Position numbers and translations under genes: made by a program. From an uncultured Rhodospirillaceae bacterium (GTDB lineage: Bacteria; Pseudomonadota; Alphaproteobacteria; RF32; CAG-239), in contig OMQZ01000116.1 of the NCBI GenBank assembly GCA_900313355.1, forward strand, positions 1 to 19,818: a stretch of DNA of 19,818 bases, written 5' to 3'. The notes beneath the pieces were generated by a model. That model did no database searches and was not told the DNA's origin. It was given only the letters and a program-made list of their open reading frames with translations. Positions 8,701-15,419 of this stretch are shown here, piece after piece (the stretch's first letter is position 1; the number at the start of each line of letters is the position of its first letter).

Positions 8701-11423
8701 GCCTTGTATTCAGCCCCATATCTTTGTTCACACAGCTCATCCGGCGTTTTATCAACAACACCAAGATAACAATCTTCTAGTGTGTTGGTTGATGTGTTGT
8801 AATATTTTGTAACTGCAGACGGATATTGTGTTTCAGGATCGAGATTAACTTGACCGCCCATTTCCTCACAAGTTACCGCCTTGCACTTATAACATGCGTT
8901 TTCGCCCGAAGGTGTTCCTTGTTCAGAGCCAAGTGCCCAATATACAATCGAATTTGCCACGCTATTGGTGCATGAATCTAAGTCTCCGTCAAGAGCATAT
9001 CCCTCTTCACAACCCTTCGGCTCGCACTTACCGCAGGCTCGGCCTTCATCAGTTCTGTCCGGATCCGTCACATATTCAAATCCGCTCGCGCATCCTGACG
9101 GGGTTAAGTTTACATCATAGCCTTCAGCACAACCCGTATGAACACATTTGTCTCCCACACGATCATATCCGTTTTCCGTCTTACAAGCTTTTGCTCTATA
9201 TAATGTCTCTCCGCATCCCGTACATTCCAGAGCATCGCTGACCGCAATATCAAACTTGCCGGCAGGTTCTGTCAAAGCATCTTTTGCTAAACCGACACAT
9301 TTTGTTGCACACGTTGCATAATAGCCGTTACAACAAACATCTGACAAATCGGCGCTGCCTTTATTGTTTTTATTCCATCTGCACGCATCTGTCTCGCTCG
9401 GGTTTTGAGGGACCTCACACACACACTGTGTGCAATAAAAGCTTCCGCTTCTTGCTCTGTTTCCGTTTTCGTATTCATCATATTCCAAATTCCAACCGAC
9501 TTCCGTTCCGCAGTCTGAAACTGCCTGATTTGACGTTGTATAAGGCGCACGACAATCGGCCGTTACACATCTGTTGTTTTGTACGCGATAACCTTCCTGA
9601 CATTCTCTGATGAAACAAACTTTTTGAAAGTCGCAAGCTTCATATTCATCTTTAACCGTTGCTTTTTCGTCGTCGCATGCTTCTGGCGTAGAACCTTCCG
9701 GAGCTTCAGAGAAACAGTCTTTATAATAGCCGTTGCAGCATAAGTCTTCTGCTTTTAGCACACCATTTGCGCCTTTATTTGTCGAATTCCAACGACAAAG
9801 ATCTCCCTCGCCCGGTGTTTCAGGCTCTCCGCAAACACATCTGTTGCAGCTTGCTTCGCCGCTTTGAACCGTATTTCCATTCACGTCTGTCTGCGTTTCA
9901 ACCGTCCAGCCATACGCTCCTTGGAACATATTTTCAGATGTCATACAGTCCAAAGTTCCCGAAATATCTGTTGAATAGCCTTCTTCAACATTGCACGCAC
10001 TTGTCTCACAACGATTTTCTCTTACTTCATAGCCTTTTTTGCACGTTCTGATAACATAATATTTTTCACCGCAGGCTTCGCAAACATCATATGCTTCCAT
10101 ATTCGGATCCGGATCCGTATTCAAATCTCGTCCCGAACATCTTCCGATGCAAGCTGAATAATAGCCGTTACAGCACTGGTTTGCCAACTCACCCGTACCG
10201 GCATAAATCGGCTGATATAAATTATTGTTAATCGTGATGGTCGAATGATCGTTCGGCTGAGCTGTATAAACGCAATTCACATTCGGCGAACAAACGCATT
10301 TTCCGCAAACTTCGCCGCCGCTCATACCGCCGCGCTCATAAGTTTCACCCTCTTTTGTACACGTTGTTAACCCTGCACGATATCCTGCCGCACAAGGTAT
10401 TGCTTCACATCTCGTACCATTTTGGCGATAACCGTTCACTTCGTCGCATCTGACAACGCCATAACAGCCTGCTTCGCTTCCTTCAATCAGTTCACAAACG
10501 GCGCCGGGGTTTGCTTCTTCGCAAGTAAACAAGTTCGGATAACAGTTTTCAGGCCTTTCACAGTTCATATAATCCCTGTTAAACGGACACCTTACGCCAA
10601 CCTCTCCCGGATTACCGCTGTCGGCAGGGCAGGTTCCGGACGGAGCATATACATAACCCAAATCTTCGCAGTCAAAATTGACTTCCGTTGATTTTGCGCA
10701 GAAATATGCCAAAACGTTAAATTCATCAATTGTTGCACAAACATATTCTTCGCATTGCGAACATCTGATATTGTTACCGTTGACATCTACCGTATCAATA
10801 TACGTCATCGGCTCCGTACAGCCATCTAACCTGTCACGGCACCCGTTTGAGCTCCAACCGTTTGCAACGTCGCATTCGCATCCTTTATATGATTTAACAC
10901 CGCTCGGGTCTTCGCACATATATCTTTCATCGAGCGGTTCTCTTAATCCTGTTTCATGGCAGAAATATTGATATTCATCACTACAAATACAGTCTTTGTA
11001 AAAAGTTTTACCGTTCGGCAAAACACAGGCATTAACACCGACCGTATTTTTATAATCTTTACAATGCCCAAGACCGTCGCCTTCGTATTTATATTCCGGA
11101 GAACATTTTAAGTGCTTCGCTGCGCAGCCGCATTCCGTCGTATTGCCTTCCGTACATAAATATTCAGGGTGTTCCTCTAATTTGTAGGTATCTGCACGGC
11201 AATAACACCTGTAATATGTCTTTCCGCCCTTTACGCAGCTGACCTGTTCCTGACCTTCCGGACACGGTGTAGTCTGATCAAAGCCTTCGCAGTTAGCATA
11301 CTGCGCGTCAGACAAACAGCTTGTATCACCTCCGAACACCCCCGGAAGGAAGCATACTTTTGCCTCAGCAGAACCGATTATACTCAAAGAAATTAAAAAC
11401 AAAAACGCCTGTATTTTACGCAT
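2715..11423 (-). CDS. Giant secreted cysteine-rich modular protein (2902 aa)
   Basis: One uninterrupted frame encodes 2902 residues. A Sec signal peptide (about residues 1-21, ending GSAEA) leads into a protein in which roughly every tenth residue is Cys (ten in the first 100). Repeated local motifs are GxxCYxC, CCNGYY, NGQ(T/P)CYY and CGxGY. Three repeat classes stand out: three CCNGYY modules (about residues 375-808), four 43-residue units with CGNGxGGANGW (about 1130-1303), and longer shuffled duplications (about 1640-2283). The rest is made of related Cys pairs rich in Asn, Thr, Gly and Tyr. No transmembrane helix, sorting signal, beta-barrel or catalytic motif was seen; the end is simply HGHGW. 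I do not recognise the family. A disulfide-stabilised extracellular fibre, adhesin or coat is the likeliest inference. AGGA lies nine bases before the ATG. It is monocistronic, with its own promoter and terminator. Confidence 0.9.
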   Translation of the reverse strand: MRKIQAFLFLISLSIIGSAEAKVCFLPGVFGGDTSCLSDAQYANCEGFDQTTPCPEGQEQVSCVKGGKTYYRCYCRADTYKLEEHPEYLCTEGNTTECGCAAKHLKCSPEYKYEGDGLGHCKDYKNTVGVNACVLPNGKTFYKDCICSDEYQYFCHETGLREPLDERYMCEDPSGVKSYKGCECDVANGWSSNGCRDRLDGCTEPMTYIDTVDVNGNNIRCSQCEEYVCATIDEFNVLAYFCAKSTEVNFDCEDLGYVYAPSGTCPADSGNPGEVGVRCPFNRDYMNCERPENCYPNLFTCEEANPGAVCELIEGSEAGCYGVVRCDEVNGYRQNGTRCEAIPCAAGYRAGLTTCTKEGETYERGGMSGGEVCGKCVCSPNVNCVYTAQPNDHSTITINNNLYQPIYAGTGELANQCCNGYYSACIGRCSGRDLNTDPDPNMEAYDVCEACGEKYYVIRTCKKGYEVRENRCETSACNVEEGYSTDISGTLDCMTSENMFQGAYGWTVETQTDVNGNTVQSGEASCNRCVCGEPETPGEGDLCRWNSTNKGANGVLKAEDLCCNGYYKDCFSEAPEGSTPEACDDEKATVKDEYEACDFQKVCFIRECQEGYRVQNNRCVTADCRAPYTTSNQAVSDCGTEVGWNLEYDEYENGNRARSGSFYCTQCVCEVPQNPSETDACRWNKNNKGSADLSDVCCNGYYATCATKCVGLAKDALTEPAGKFDIAVSDALECTGCGETLYRAKACKTENGYDRVGDKCVHTGCAEGYDVNLTPSGCASGFEYVTDPDRTDEGRACGKCEPKGCEEGYALDGDLDSCTNSVANSIVYWALGSEQGTPSGENACYKCKAVTCEEMGGQVNLDPETQYPSAVTKYYNTSTNTLEDCYLGVVDKTPDELCEQRYGAEYKAYTPDARCVTSVLTLTNDGECYYCASCASKTNEAYYPTKTLCEQNGYYKCDVDPLTGCYVITSCGSSYYENNCSKKTPHGNDGWGWTEVTPLASITPAYVLPKCGTCTPLACEEDFATNVTCNEGEYRSCSDRRYAGEEDCCRCPCDVTHRTSVEECGDTGSAGWYFEPSDTNRCKLCVAKTCQYINNAYQGVPCSSGYDQTNHTVTLGDNTNATCYECVEKTGCPIGEAVSAAECGNGIAGASGWTIGTAPTGNKVGEADCYECFAKTCAPGDATVVANCGNGTGGANGWHLGTAVSSYNGDTPCYNCLANSSCPEGQILNGGDCGAGYEQGLPTSNFVGDQQCYACKVKDCTTGATTEANCGNGSGGANGWKLGNPTGEMSGTQQCKQCVAKQCSDHNASYYPVGGCPAGYKTSITHSNLYLGDTLSNCVECQESGCNEGYATDNNGCGTGRIIDMAQPGNQTGGQICYKCICDIANGYYDGCPNGAECQTQKVNGCSVPTGCHEGYITSLSSELAYFNHTTAYRFNVGSTQVDCHSITGCNTSVAVPLADVNQTMFDTTCHTIESTTCCEINGCQSGYTDSTCLGETTATETDTLLGTTCRKCEGCVDIFGEGARTSKEDDENCQEQDYGTFTCYYNCGQISCATQGYYELSDTKCDRSLKNVTTALGTTCKTGDNCYADATHGYYYQATQMQNYFTYGEANKCGKVTNDTLNCYENTGCNRDANSTCWSSNSSADTTCKQEIATKYSIPVSALTFEKKTQGGTSCNVLKGCAQTNYDSNAYTCSSKTVNGQTCYYNCEPKACPSGYGINDAACGTGYVANTSSPHPTAKNGENTCYRCENCAMRHPGGTTSETEPSPASDYSYEHETLNGKECYYDIVKLSCSTIGAFDECPTGFSCAPYNEDCVSVTGCDTTNGYNTTACNSTTQVELFNDTKGGTHCYKCRNKTCQERYTDGTTTKPTAGYNYSQTTIDGQPCYYNISAKTCVNGTSATSTNGCPSDEIADTSSILSYAGELPCYECKSCTEMGGELTDRGEGWSCVGQAFHNITCFFGCEDLVYCTAPYAISDAECGTGYKINTSKTNGEHQGTDICYLCEDCAARHSGKLTWTSQPNTNVYYVEGDEDVNGVHCWWGREKTCVERGYYSSCPADRTCTTVSGTSCLIGSACKLSAGYVSEADEQEWFTYTPSTYNGTAANDPLECYKVTGCDASANSFTSVAALASHFGIPQSAITYTTKTQDGKTCYVLTGCAATSAPGAGYTCQTKVVNGQTCYYDCVESGCPDGAATSTAGCPSNEVVDTTSQNGYAGDNPCYECKNCGEMHSGGVTTDPGDGWICNSEAFHNVTCYWGCEADGCPPGSATSNSGCGTGRILDGTNNGSYAGDEPCQDCVCNENAGYYNTCPTGAACTNVNGCAKATDCASGWYDYDTSGLEYFAGYYDSNSQSTFKTSATTTKTCVNPGQCYSALATGTAPNSTTKTYFNYSSKAFNGVTCYYPTSCKKSGYENLQDQTCVQRYGNYYYESDSRTWVNMTCTKCEQTPCEEIGEDYYETGDCPDAFLCSTVSGANWCVTPYACNGDEDFYSTPCDPSTQVQQGHQRTADYSVDCYMCRDKGCSEIHPGGTTTRPGTYCTYDGPETINGQPCYWNVEPTECDENLYPYNRDNLPANSDPTGTPCIVGNNYCEEEDRRWPGFTCKTGYYYKEEDGDCVEKDCEYFNLYSTCGAEHQCETCPTTTRSTGLRTITCYTGQVSQDNCKTTCEEYTTQSGDPFYSSSQAGMNCTRQTVTNDLSVDMTCWECSVEPCTPSCPSNMMDGDSYHQDYACQTSVEHTVSDGCGGTITCYTISDENCRKSCSDYGYEESIADGYVCQSIGVTTDLGYEIDCYRNCSPAGGGNEEDCESCYTTCENDEGRYCYFGDTAIGNEDLCYDLALCIQRCNNDYHCSYNYCDPCHWGCEMDYAHHCSQGGIEACEEMARCISECNSLGCNFDLYPHGHGW
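4575..6510 (-). repeat. Shuffled large duplications in the C-terminal third of the giant protein
   Basis: Two pairs of related segments lie inside the coding sequence. Pair one is about 6230-6510 and 4790-5065 (shared features: IPxSAxT, KTQxGxxC, TVNGQTCYYNC versus VVNGQTCYYDC). Pair two is about 5460-5745 and 4575-4860 (shared features: ATSTxGCPS, YAGxxPCYEC, GxGWxC, AFHNxTC). The pairs overlap at 4790-4860, so modules have been copied and rejoined rather than kept in simple tandem. Edges are estimated by eye from the translation. Confidence 0.7.
7516..8035 (-). repeat. Four tandem 43-residue Cys modules in the giant protein
   Basis: Four consecutive units of about 130 nt are present, each of the form C...NCGNGxGGANGWxxGxx...CYxCxxxxC. 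Units one, two and four carry CGNG followed by GASGW or GANGW; unit three is diverged (DCGAGYEQG). The unit boundaries fall at the final Cys of each CYxC-x4-C group. Even Cys counts suggest each folds as a small disulfide knot. Confidence 0.75.
9000..10300 (-). repeat. Three large CCNGYY modules in the giant protein
   Basis: Three related modules of about 135-150 residues are anchored by CCNGYYSAC (near 10170), CCNGYYKDC (near 9735) and CCNGYYATC (near 9335). Two are preceded by CRWNxxNKG, all have an internal CGEKYY, DFQKVCF or CGETLY-type segment and a GYxVxxNxC-like element, and modules end in CxxCxC. Outer limits are approximate. Confidence 0.72.
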
Positions 11424-11456
11424 TGCAAAGCATCCTAAAAAAATTCTTTTTAATCA

Positions 11457-11485
11457 AGAATATCCCCAAAAAGACAAATCGTCAA
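11457..11485 (-). promoter_or_regulatory. Sigma-70 type promoter of the giant Cys-rich gene
   Basis: On the minus strand TTGACG (11480-11485) and TATTCT (11457-11462) are separated by exactly 17 bases. Transcription would begin near 11450, giving a leader of about 27 nt that contains the AGGA ribosome-binding site. The rest of the 243-bp gap before aspS is AT-rich. It holds a perfect AAGTTTT-T-AAAACTT palindrome at 11544-11558 of unknown meaning, and no second clear promoter. Confidence 0.65.
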
Positions 11486-11666
11486 GGGTTTTCTCAAGAT
11501 ATTATAAGTCAAATTTTATTTTTTTTATATGAATATTTTGTTAAAGTTTTTAAAACTTATCGCAAAGATTTTTTTAAGATAGGCACACCATGTCATTTTC
11601 TTCTTGCATTTAAAGACCGACGGCTTTAATAATATAAAACAATTAAAAATAAACAAAGAGGAAAAA

Positions 11667-13436
11667 ATGAACGAATATCGCACACATACCTGCGGCGAGC
11701 TCCGCAGTTCGGATGTCGGCAAAAAGGTTTTGCTTGCCGGCTGGCTTCATCGCAAACGCAATTTAGGCAATCTTTGCTTTGTCGATCTTCGAGATCATTA
11801 CGGTATCACTCAGTGCGTGTTTGATTCTGCCTCTGATTTGTTTGAAAAAATTCAAAATCTTCGCCCTGAGAGCGTTATCGGTGTTGAAGGTGAAGTTGTT
11901 ATGCGTGAAAGCATTAATAAGAATATGCCGACCGGTGATATTGAAATAAAAGTTCAAAAACTTGTGGTTCACAGCCAAGCCGATCAATTGCCGATTCAGG
12001 TTTCATTTGTTGATGATTCTCCGGAAGATATTCGTCTTAAATATCGTTTTTTAGATTTACGCAGAGAGAAACTTCATCAAAATATGTTGCTTCGCTCAAA
12101 GGTTATTGCCTCAATGAGAAGACTTATGACCGAGCAGGGATTTGTTGAATACCAAACGCCGATTTTAACAGCTTCATCACCTGAAGGTGCTCGTGACTTT
12201 TTGGTGCCGTCGCGCATTAACCCCGGAAAGTTTTATGCCCTTCCTCAGGCTCCTCAACAATTTAAGCAGCTTTTAATGGTTTCCGGCTTTGATAAATATT
12301 TCCAAATTGCACCTTGTTTCAGAGATGAAGATCCACGCGCTGACAGATCTCCGGGTGAATTTTATCAGCTTGATATGGAAATGAGTTTTGCCACACAAGA
12401 AGATGTCTTTAAGGTTTTGGAAAAAACTTTAAGCGGTGTGTTTAGCGAATTTTCCAACGGCAAAAAAGTTGACCAGCCGCCATATCGCAGAATTCCTTAT
12501 CGCGAATCGATGATTAAATACGGCTCAGACAAACCTGATCTGCGAAATCCTCTTGAAATTATGGACGCTACTTCGTTTTTCCATAATTCCGGTTTCGGTG
12601 TTTATGATAGCAAGGTCGAAAGCGGTGAACAGGTTCGCGCAATAGTTGTTAAAGGAATTGCCGACAAACCGCGTTCCTTCTTTGATAAACTAGATGCCTA
12701 TGCCAAAGAAGCTGACATGGGCGGCATGGCATATATTGCTCTTTCATCGAACGGCGCCAAAGGAATTGCCAAGTTTTTCAGCGATGAAAAGCTTTCTGAG
12801 GCGAAGAAGTTTTTTGCCATAAATGACGGTGATGCCGTTTTGTTAATGGTCGGCGAAGTTAATAAACTCAACAAATTTGCCGGTCAAACCCGCACAAAAA
12901 TCGGCCAAGATCTTGATTTGATTGAAAAAGATGCCTTCCGTTTCTGCTGGATTATTGATTTTCCTTTTTATGAGAAAAATGAAGAAACAGGCGCGGTCGA
13001 ATTTTCACACAATCCGTTTTCGATGCCCCAAGGCGGTATGGATGCGCTTTTGAACAAAGACCCGCTTGATATTTTGGCTTATCAATACGACATTGTATGC
13101 AATGGTATTGAGCTTTCTTCGGGCGCCGTCAGAAATCACCAACCTGAAATTATGTATAAGGCTTTTGAAATCGCCGGTTACGACAGAAGTGTTGTTGACA
13201 ACAAATTTGGCGGTATGATCAGCGCTTTCCACTATGGCGCCCCGCCGCACGCAGGCTGTGCTCCAGGGGTTGATCGTATTGTCATGTTGCTCGCTGATGA
13301 ACCAAGCATCAGAGAAGTTATTTTGTTCCCCTTGAACGGTAAAGCGCAAGACTTATTGATGCAAGCCCCGAACACCGTTACCGAAGAACAGCTTAAAGAG
13401 CTTCACATTAAGCTTGATTTAGAATCCAAGGATTAA
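11667..13436 (+). CDS. aspS: Aspartyl-tRNA synthetase
   Basis: A class II aminoacyl-tRNA synthetase of 589 residues, the usual bacterial length, which charges tRNA-Asp with aspartate in the cytoplasm. In order it shows the N-terminal OB-fold anticodon domain ([29 protein letters not shown]), the motif 1 region ([17 protein letters not shown]), motif 2 ([19 protein letters not shown]), the bacterial GAD insertion, and motif 3 ([14 protein letters not shown]) near the C-terminus. I start it at ATG 11667, seven bases after AGAGG and matching family N-termini; the in-frame ATG at 11604 would add 21 unrelated residues. Leu33 (RNLGN) stands where many non-discriminating bacterial enzymes have His, so tRNA-Asp specificity is possible. 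It is monocistronic, ending in a terminator. Confidence 0.97.
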   Translation: MNEYRTHTCGELRSSDVGKKVLLAGWLHRKRNLGNLCFVDLRDHYGITQCVFDSASDLFEKIQNLRPESVIGVEGEVVMRESINKNMPTGDIEIKVQKLVVHSQADQLPIQVSFVDDSPEDIRLKYRFLDLRREKLHQNMLLRSKVIASMRRLMTEQGFVEYQTPILTASSPEGARDFLVPSRINPGKFYALPQAPQQFKQLLMVSGFDKYFQIAPCFRDEDPRADRSPGEFYQLDMEMSFATQEDVFKVLEKTLSGVFSEFSNGKKVDQPPYRRIPYRESMIKYGSDKPDLRNPLEIMDATSFFHNSGFGVYDSKVESGEQVRAIVVKGIADKPRSFFDKLDAYAKEADMGGMAYIALSSNGAKGIAKFFSDEKLSEAKKFFAINDGDAVLLMVGEVNKLNKFAGQTRTKIGQDLDLIEKDAFRFCWIIDFPFYEKNEETGAVEFSHNPFSMPQGGMDALLNKDPLDILAYQYDIVCNGIELSSGAVRNHQPEIMYKAFEIAGYDRSVVDNKFGGMISAFHYGAPPHAGCAPGVDRIVMLLADEPSIREVILFPLNGKAQDLLMQAPNTVTEEQLKELHIKLDLESKD

Positions 13437-13441
13437 AAAAT

Positions 13442-13467
13442 GCCGCCTTTTATGGCGGCTTTTTTTA
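13442..13467. terminator. Bidirectional terminator between aspS and the small Cys-rich gene
   Basis: GCCGCC (13442-13447) pairs with GGCGGC (13454-13459) around a TTTTAT loop. Eight-base T-rich sequence follows on the plus strand, and six T on the minus strand. It ends aspS. The minus-strand stop codon of the 13465-13788 gene overlaps the plus-strand T-tract. Confidence 0.9.
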
Positions 13468-13788
13468 TAAGCTTCGTGCCTTTATCAGGTTCGGATCTTC
13501 TTCTGTCGGTTCAAATTGTATCGCTTCCTGACATGTATAGTTCGTGCCGTTTATTAAATATTTAAATGTCCACCCGATTGTACATTTATAGCCGCAACTT
13601 AAAGGATATTTTGTACAAACAAGTTCTTGCCCGTTTCTTTTTGCTCCCGGCCGATCATAAAAATATCCGCTGCCGCATAGGTTTGAACACATTTGGTTAT
13701 GTATGTCTTTTTGAGCCATATCTTTTCCGAAAACCGGATTTAAAATAAATAAAAAAAACATAGCAACCGTCAGAATTTTTTTATTCAT
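13465..13788 (-). CDS. Small secreted six-cysteine protein, unknown function
   Basis: A 107-residue protein with a Sec signal peptide (residues 1-21, ending NPVFG) and a mature part of about 86 residues holding six Cys (34, 38, 58, 65, 69, 86). The even number and the CxxxC, CxxxxxxC and CxxxC spacing suggest three disulfides after export. Its texture (GSGYFYDRPG, CGYKCTIGW, NGTNYTC) resembles single modules of the giant Cys-rich protein across aspS, which may mean common ancestry or a working partner; this is inference. The Shine-Dalgarno sequence is weak (GAGAATGTAAG before ATG), but the signal peptide fixes the start. TATAAT upstream gives a -10 element. The family is not recognised. Confidence 0.75.
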   Translation of the reverse strand: MNKKILTVAMFFLFILNPVFGKDMAQKDIHNQMCSNLCGSGYFYDRPGAKRNGQELVCTKYPLSCGYKCTIGWTFKYLINGTNYTCQEAIQFEPTEEDPNLIKARSL

Positions 13789-13810
13789 CTTACATTCTCA
13801 TTTTTTCAAC

Positions 13811-13816
13811 ATTATA
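13811..13816 (-). promoter_or_regulatory. -10 element for the small Cys-rich gene
   Basis: A consensus TATAAT on the minus strand lies 22 bases before the ATG of the 13465-13788 gene. The -35 region 17 bases upstream is only A-rich, with no good match. Confidence 0.45.
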
Positions 13817-13940
13817 CTTCAATTATCACATTTTTTGTTTTTTATCAATCTTTTTGTCAAAAAAACTCTTGCTTTGTGGTTAAAATTGTGTTACGTTTTT
13901 CTTACAACTATGTATTAGTTAGATATTTTTATATTAACCA

Positions 13941-13979
13941 AAAGAGGGAACGGGACGTGCCACAGGACACACCCTCTTT
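13941..13979 (+). promoter_or_regulatory. Folded leader upstream of the 121-aa gene
   Basis: AAAGAGGG (13941-13948) is perfectly complementary to CCCTCTTT (13972-13979). Inside it GTGCC (13957-13961) can pair with GGACAC (13965-13970) with one bulged A, giving a two-tier hairpin. It ends 18 bases before the ATG and has no T-run, so it is not a terminator. It could be a protein- or ligand-responsive leader or a stabilising 5' hairpin. Its AT-rich surroundings contain several weak promoter candidates (for example TTGTGT-17-TATGTA). Confidence 0.45.
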
Positions 13980-13997
13980 AAACAAGCCCAGATTTTT

Positions 13998-14363
13998 ATG
14001 TCTGATTTTGAAAAGGACGACCTCAAAAAGACGATCAGCGCTCTTAAAACCTACCGTTCCGGTTGGGCAAACGACATCCGCGAGGGTTGGAGTGTTGCCG
14101 TTAGCGGCGCTAAAGAGATCCACTTTGCACTCTACGAGATTTCCGGCTGTATTATCCTTGCCCTTGAGCAACTGGCAAAGGGCTCTTCTCGAGACAAAAT
14201 GGCGATGTTTATGGTCAGAGCCAAACTTGAAGCCCTTGTCAAGTCCGAGATTTTCGCTGACTTCGACAGCTTGGGCGAAGCCGGCATCTGCAATGTCGTC
14301 ACGAGCGGCACCAAGCACCACATCCGTGTGATGTATGATTGCCTCGACATGCTCACTGATTAA
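13998..14363 (+). CDS. Small cytosolic protein of unknown function
   Basis: I do not recognise this 121-residue protein. It has no signal peptide or transmembrane segment, and reads as mostly helical: an Asp/Lys-rich start (SDFEKDDLKKTISALKTY), an amphipathic middle (ISGCIILALEQLAKG) and a C-terminal HHIRVMYDCLDMLTD. It has three scattered Cys. Codon use is unlike its AT-rich neighbours, favouring GAG, CTC, ATC, CAC and GGC, and no Shine-Dalgarno sequence precedes the ATG; the 2040-2594 gene shares both traits. A matching terminator directly after the stop and a folded leader before the start support this strand over the 154-codon antisense frame. It could be an acquired or highly expressed orphan gene. 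Confidence 0.65.
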   Translation: MSDFEKDDLKKTISALKTYRSGWANDIREGWSVAVSGAKEIHFALYEISGCIILALEQLAKGSSRDKMAMFMVRAKLEALVKSEIFADFDSLGEAGICNVVTSGTKHHIRVMYDCLDMLTD

Positions 14364-14380
14364 GCGCCTCTCTCCAAAAC

Positions 14381-14408
14381 AAAAACCTTCCATCTCGGAA
14401 GGTTTTTT
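14381..14408. terminator. Bidirectional terminator between convergent genes
   Basis: AAAAACCTTCC (14381-14391) pairs with GGAAGGTTTTT (14397-14407) around ATCTC, with six T after the stem on the plus strand and five on the minus strand. It ends the 13998-14363 gene and also serves the kinase-like gene arriving from the right. Confidence 0.9.
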
Positions 14409-14414
14409 ATTTTT

Positions 14415-15359
14415 TTAAGTATACATACTCCGACCGGCAACACGCACTAACCGTTCAAAATTGTTCGTAACCGGATATCGCTGTTCGTCTTTTATACTAC
14501 AAACTCTTTTAACAAAATTTTTTCTATATTTTTCTTCTATATTGAGTAATGAAAGTTGATAATCCCAGATCTGTTCTATCTTTGAGAGATCATTGCCTAT
14601 ATACCCCCCTAAATCATTGATGTGGTTACGTTCTGCAGCGCTGATGATTTTATCAATCGTTTCCGTTCGATATTCAATTAACGGCGGATATTTGCTGTGT
14701 TCTTTGGCGTGTTTATATGAGCCCGTAATTAAACCATGCGCCAAGTAAAGCGGTGTATTAAAACCTTTGGTGTGATTCATATTGATACCTGGATGTTGCC
14801 TATAAAACGGTTGGATATCAACCACTTGAAGTCTTTTATTGGCAGCATCGAGCAAAATATTTCCCATATTGCTGAACCAACCGCAATTGCCTGTATCGAT
14901 TGAATATCCTTTTGACGATAAAAAGAGTGTATCATCACAAACACCATCATAAGCTTTATCCGGCAAATTGAGTATTGTCTTAGAAAATACTATTGTTTTC
15001 ATTAGGGCTTCCTCACTTGAGGGCTCGTATTGTCCCGGTTTCCAAATTTCGATTGAGACTCCAGGCGCATACCGGCAAATTGCGATTAATGCCATATGTT
15101 CGTCACGCTCATCAAGCCACATATAAGCTACTGTTTGACCATAATTTCTTCCCTCAAAAATGTCTTTTTGAACCGTAAATTTTTCGTCAAATATTCTTTG
15201 AGCCAAAATTTCAAAATCCGGTGCATCTCTACTTACACGAACCGTAAATTTCGGATTTGTGTGCACTTTATAAACTGTAGCTTCTTCACCCATTCCCAAA
15301 GGGCGTTCGCTCATAGCGCACAAAACCTCATCAATGGTTGGCAAAAAACGTTCTATCAT
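14415..15359 (-). CDS. Atypical kinase-like protein
   Basis: A 314-residue cytosolic-type protein with features of the protein-kinase fold. GMGEEATVYKV (residues 22-32) resembles a glycine-rich loop, TVRVSR (39-44) a beta-3 strand with Arg in place of the usual Lys, and MGNILLD (165-171) followed by VVDIQPF (179-185) the catalytic-loop Asn and a DFG-like Asp spaced 14 apart. The usual HRD aspartate five residues before the Asn is not there (Phe instead), so it may be an atypical kinase or a pseudokinase. After residue 220 the protein is helical and charged. I chose ATG 15359, ten bases after GGAG; TTG 15365 is the alternative. It has its own strong promoter and is not in an operon. Target and function are unknown. 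Confidence 0.6.
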   Translation of the reverse strand: MIERFLPTIDEVLCAMSERPLGMGEEATVYKVHTNPKFTVRVSRDAPDFEILAQRIFDEKFTVQKDIFEGRNYGQTVAYMWLDERDEHMALIAICRYAPGVSIEIWKPGQYEPSSEEALMKTIVFSKTILNLPDKAYDGVCDDTLFLSSKGYSIDTGNCGWFSNMGNILLDAANKRLQVVDIQPFYRQHPGINMNHTKGFNTPLYLAHGLITGSYKHAKEHSKYPPLIEYRTETIDKIISAAERNHINDLGGYIGNDLSKIEQIWDYQLSLLNIEEKYRKNFVKRVCSIKDEQRYPVTNNFERLVRVAGRSMYT

Positions 15360-15385
15360 ATTCAATTTTCTCCAAATTCGGAGGC

Positions 15386-15414
15386 ATTGTATACAAAAAA
15401 ATTTTTATTGTCAA
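15386..15414 (-). promoter_or_regulatory. Near-consensus sigma-70 promoter of the kinase-like gene
   Basis: On the minus strand TTGACA (15409-15414) and TACAAT (15386-15391) are separated by exactly 17 bases, making it the best promoter in the window. Transcription would begin near 15379, leaving a leader of about 20 nt with GGAG. Confidence 0.8.
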
Positions 15415-15419
15415 GTTTT

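Noticed and set aside
4575..10300. Possible CRISPR or non-coding repeats
   Set aside because: The repeats keep reading frame and Cys spacing, vary in length and sequence, and have no constant spacer size.
2702..10971. Many 60-140-codon frames opposite or out of frame to the giant Cys-rich gene
   Set aside because: They are shadows. Their compositions are unnatural (His/Arg/Leu or Thr/Ile rich) and none has a ribosome-binding site or recognisable motif.
11604..11666. Upstream in-frame ATG for aspS
   Set aside because: It would add 21 residues unlike AspRS N-termini, while ATG 11667 has AGAGG at the right distance and matches the family start.
13929..14393. A 154-codon antisense frame over the 121-residue gene
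   Set aside because: It begins inside the folded leader region, runs through the terminator hairpin and has no ribosome-binding site. The plus-strand frame has a terminator directly after its stop.
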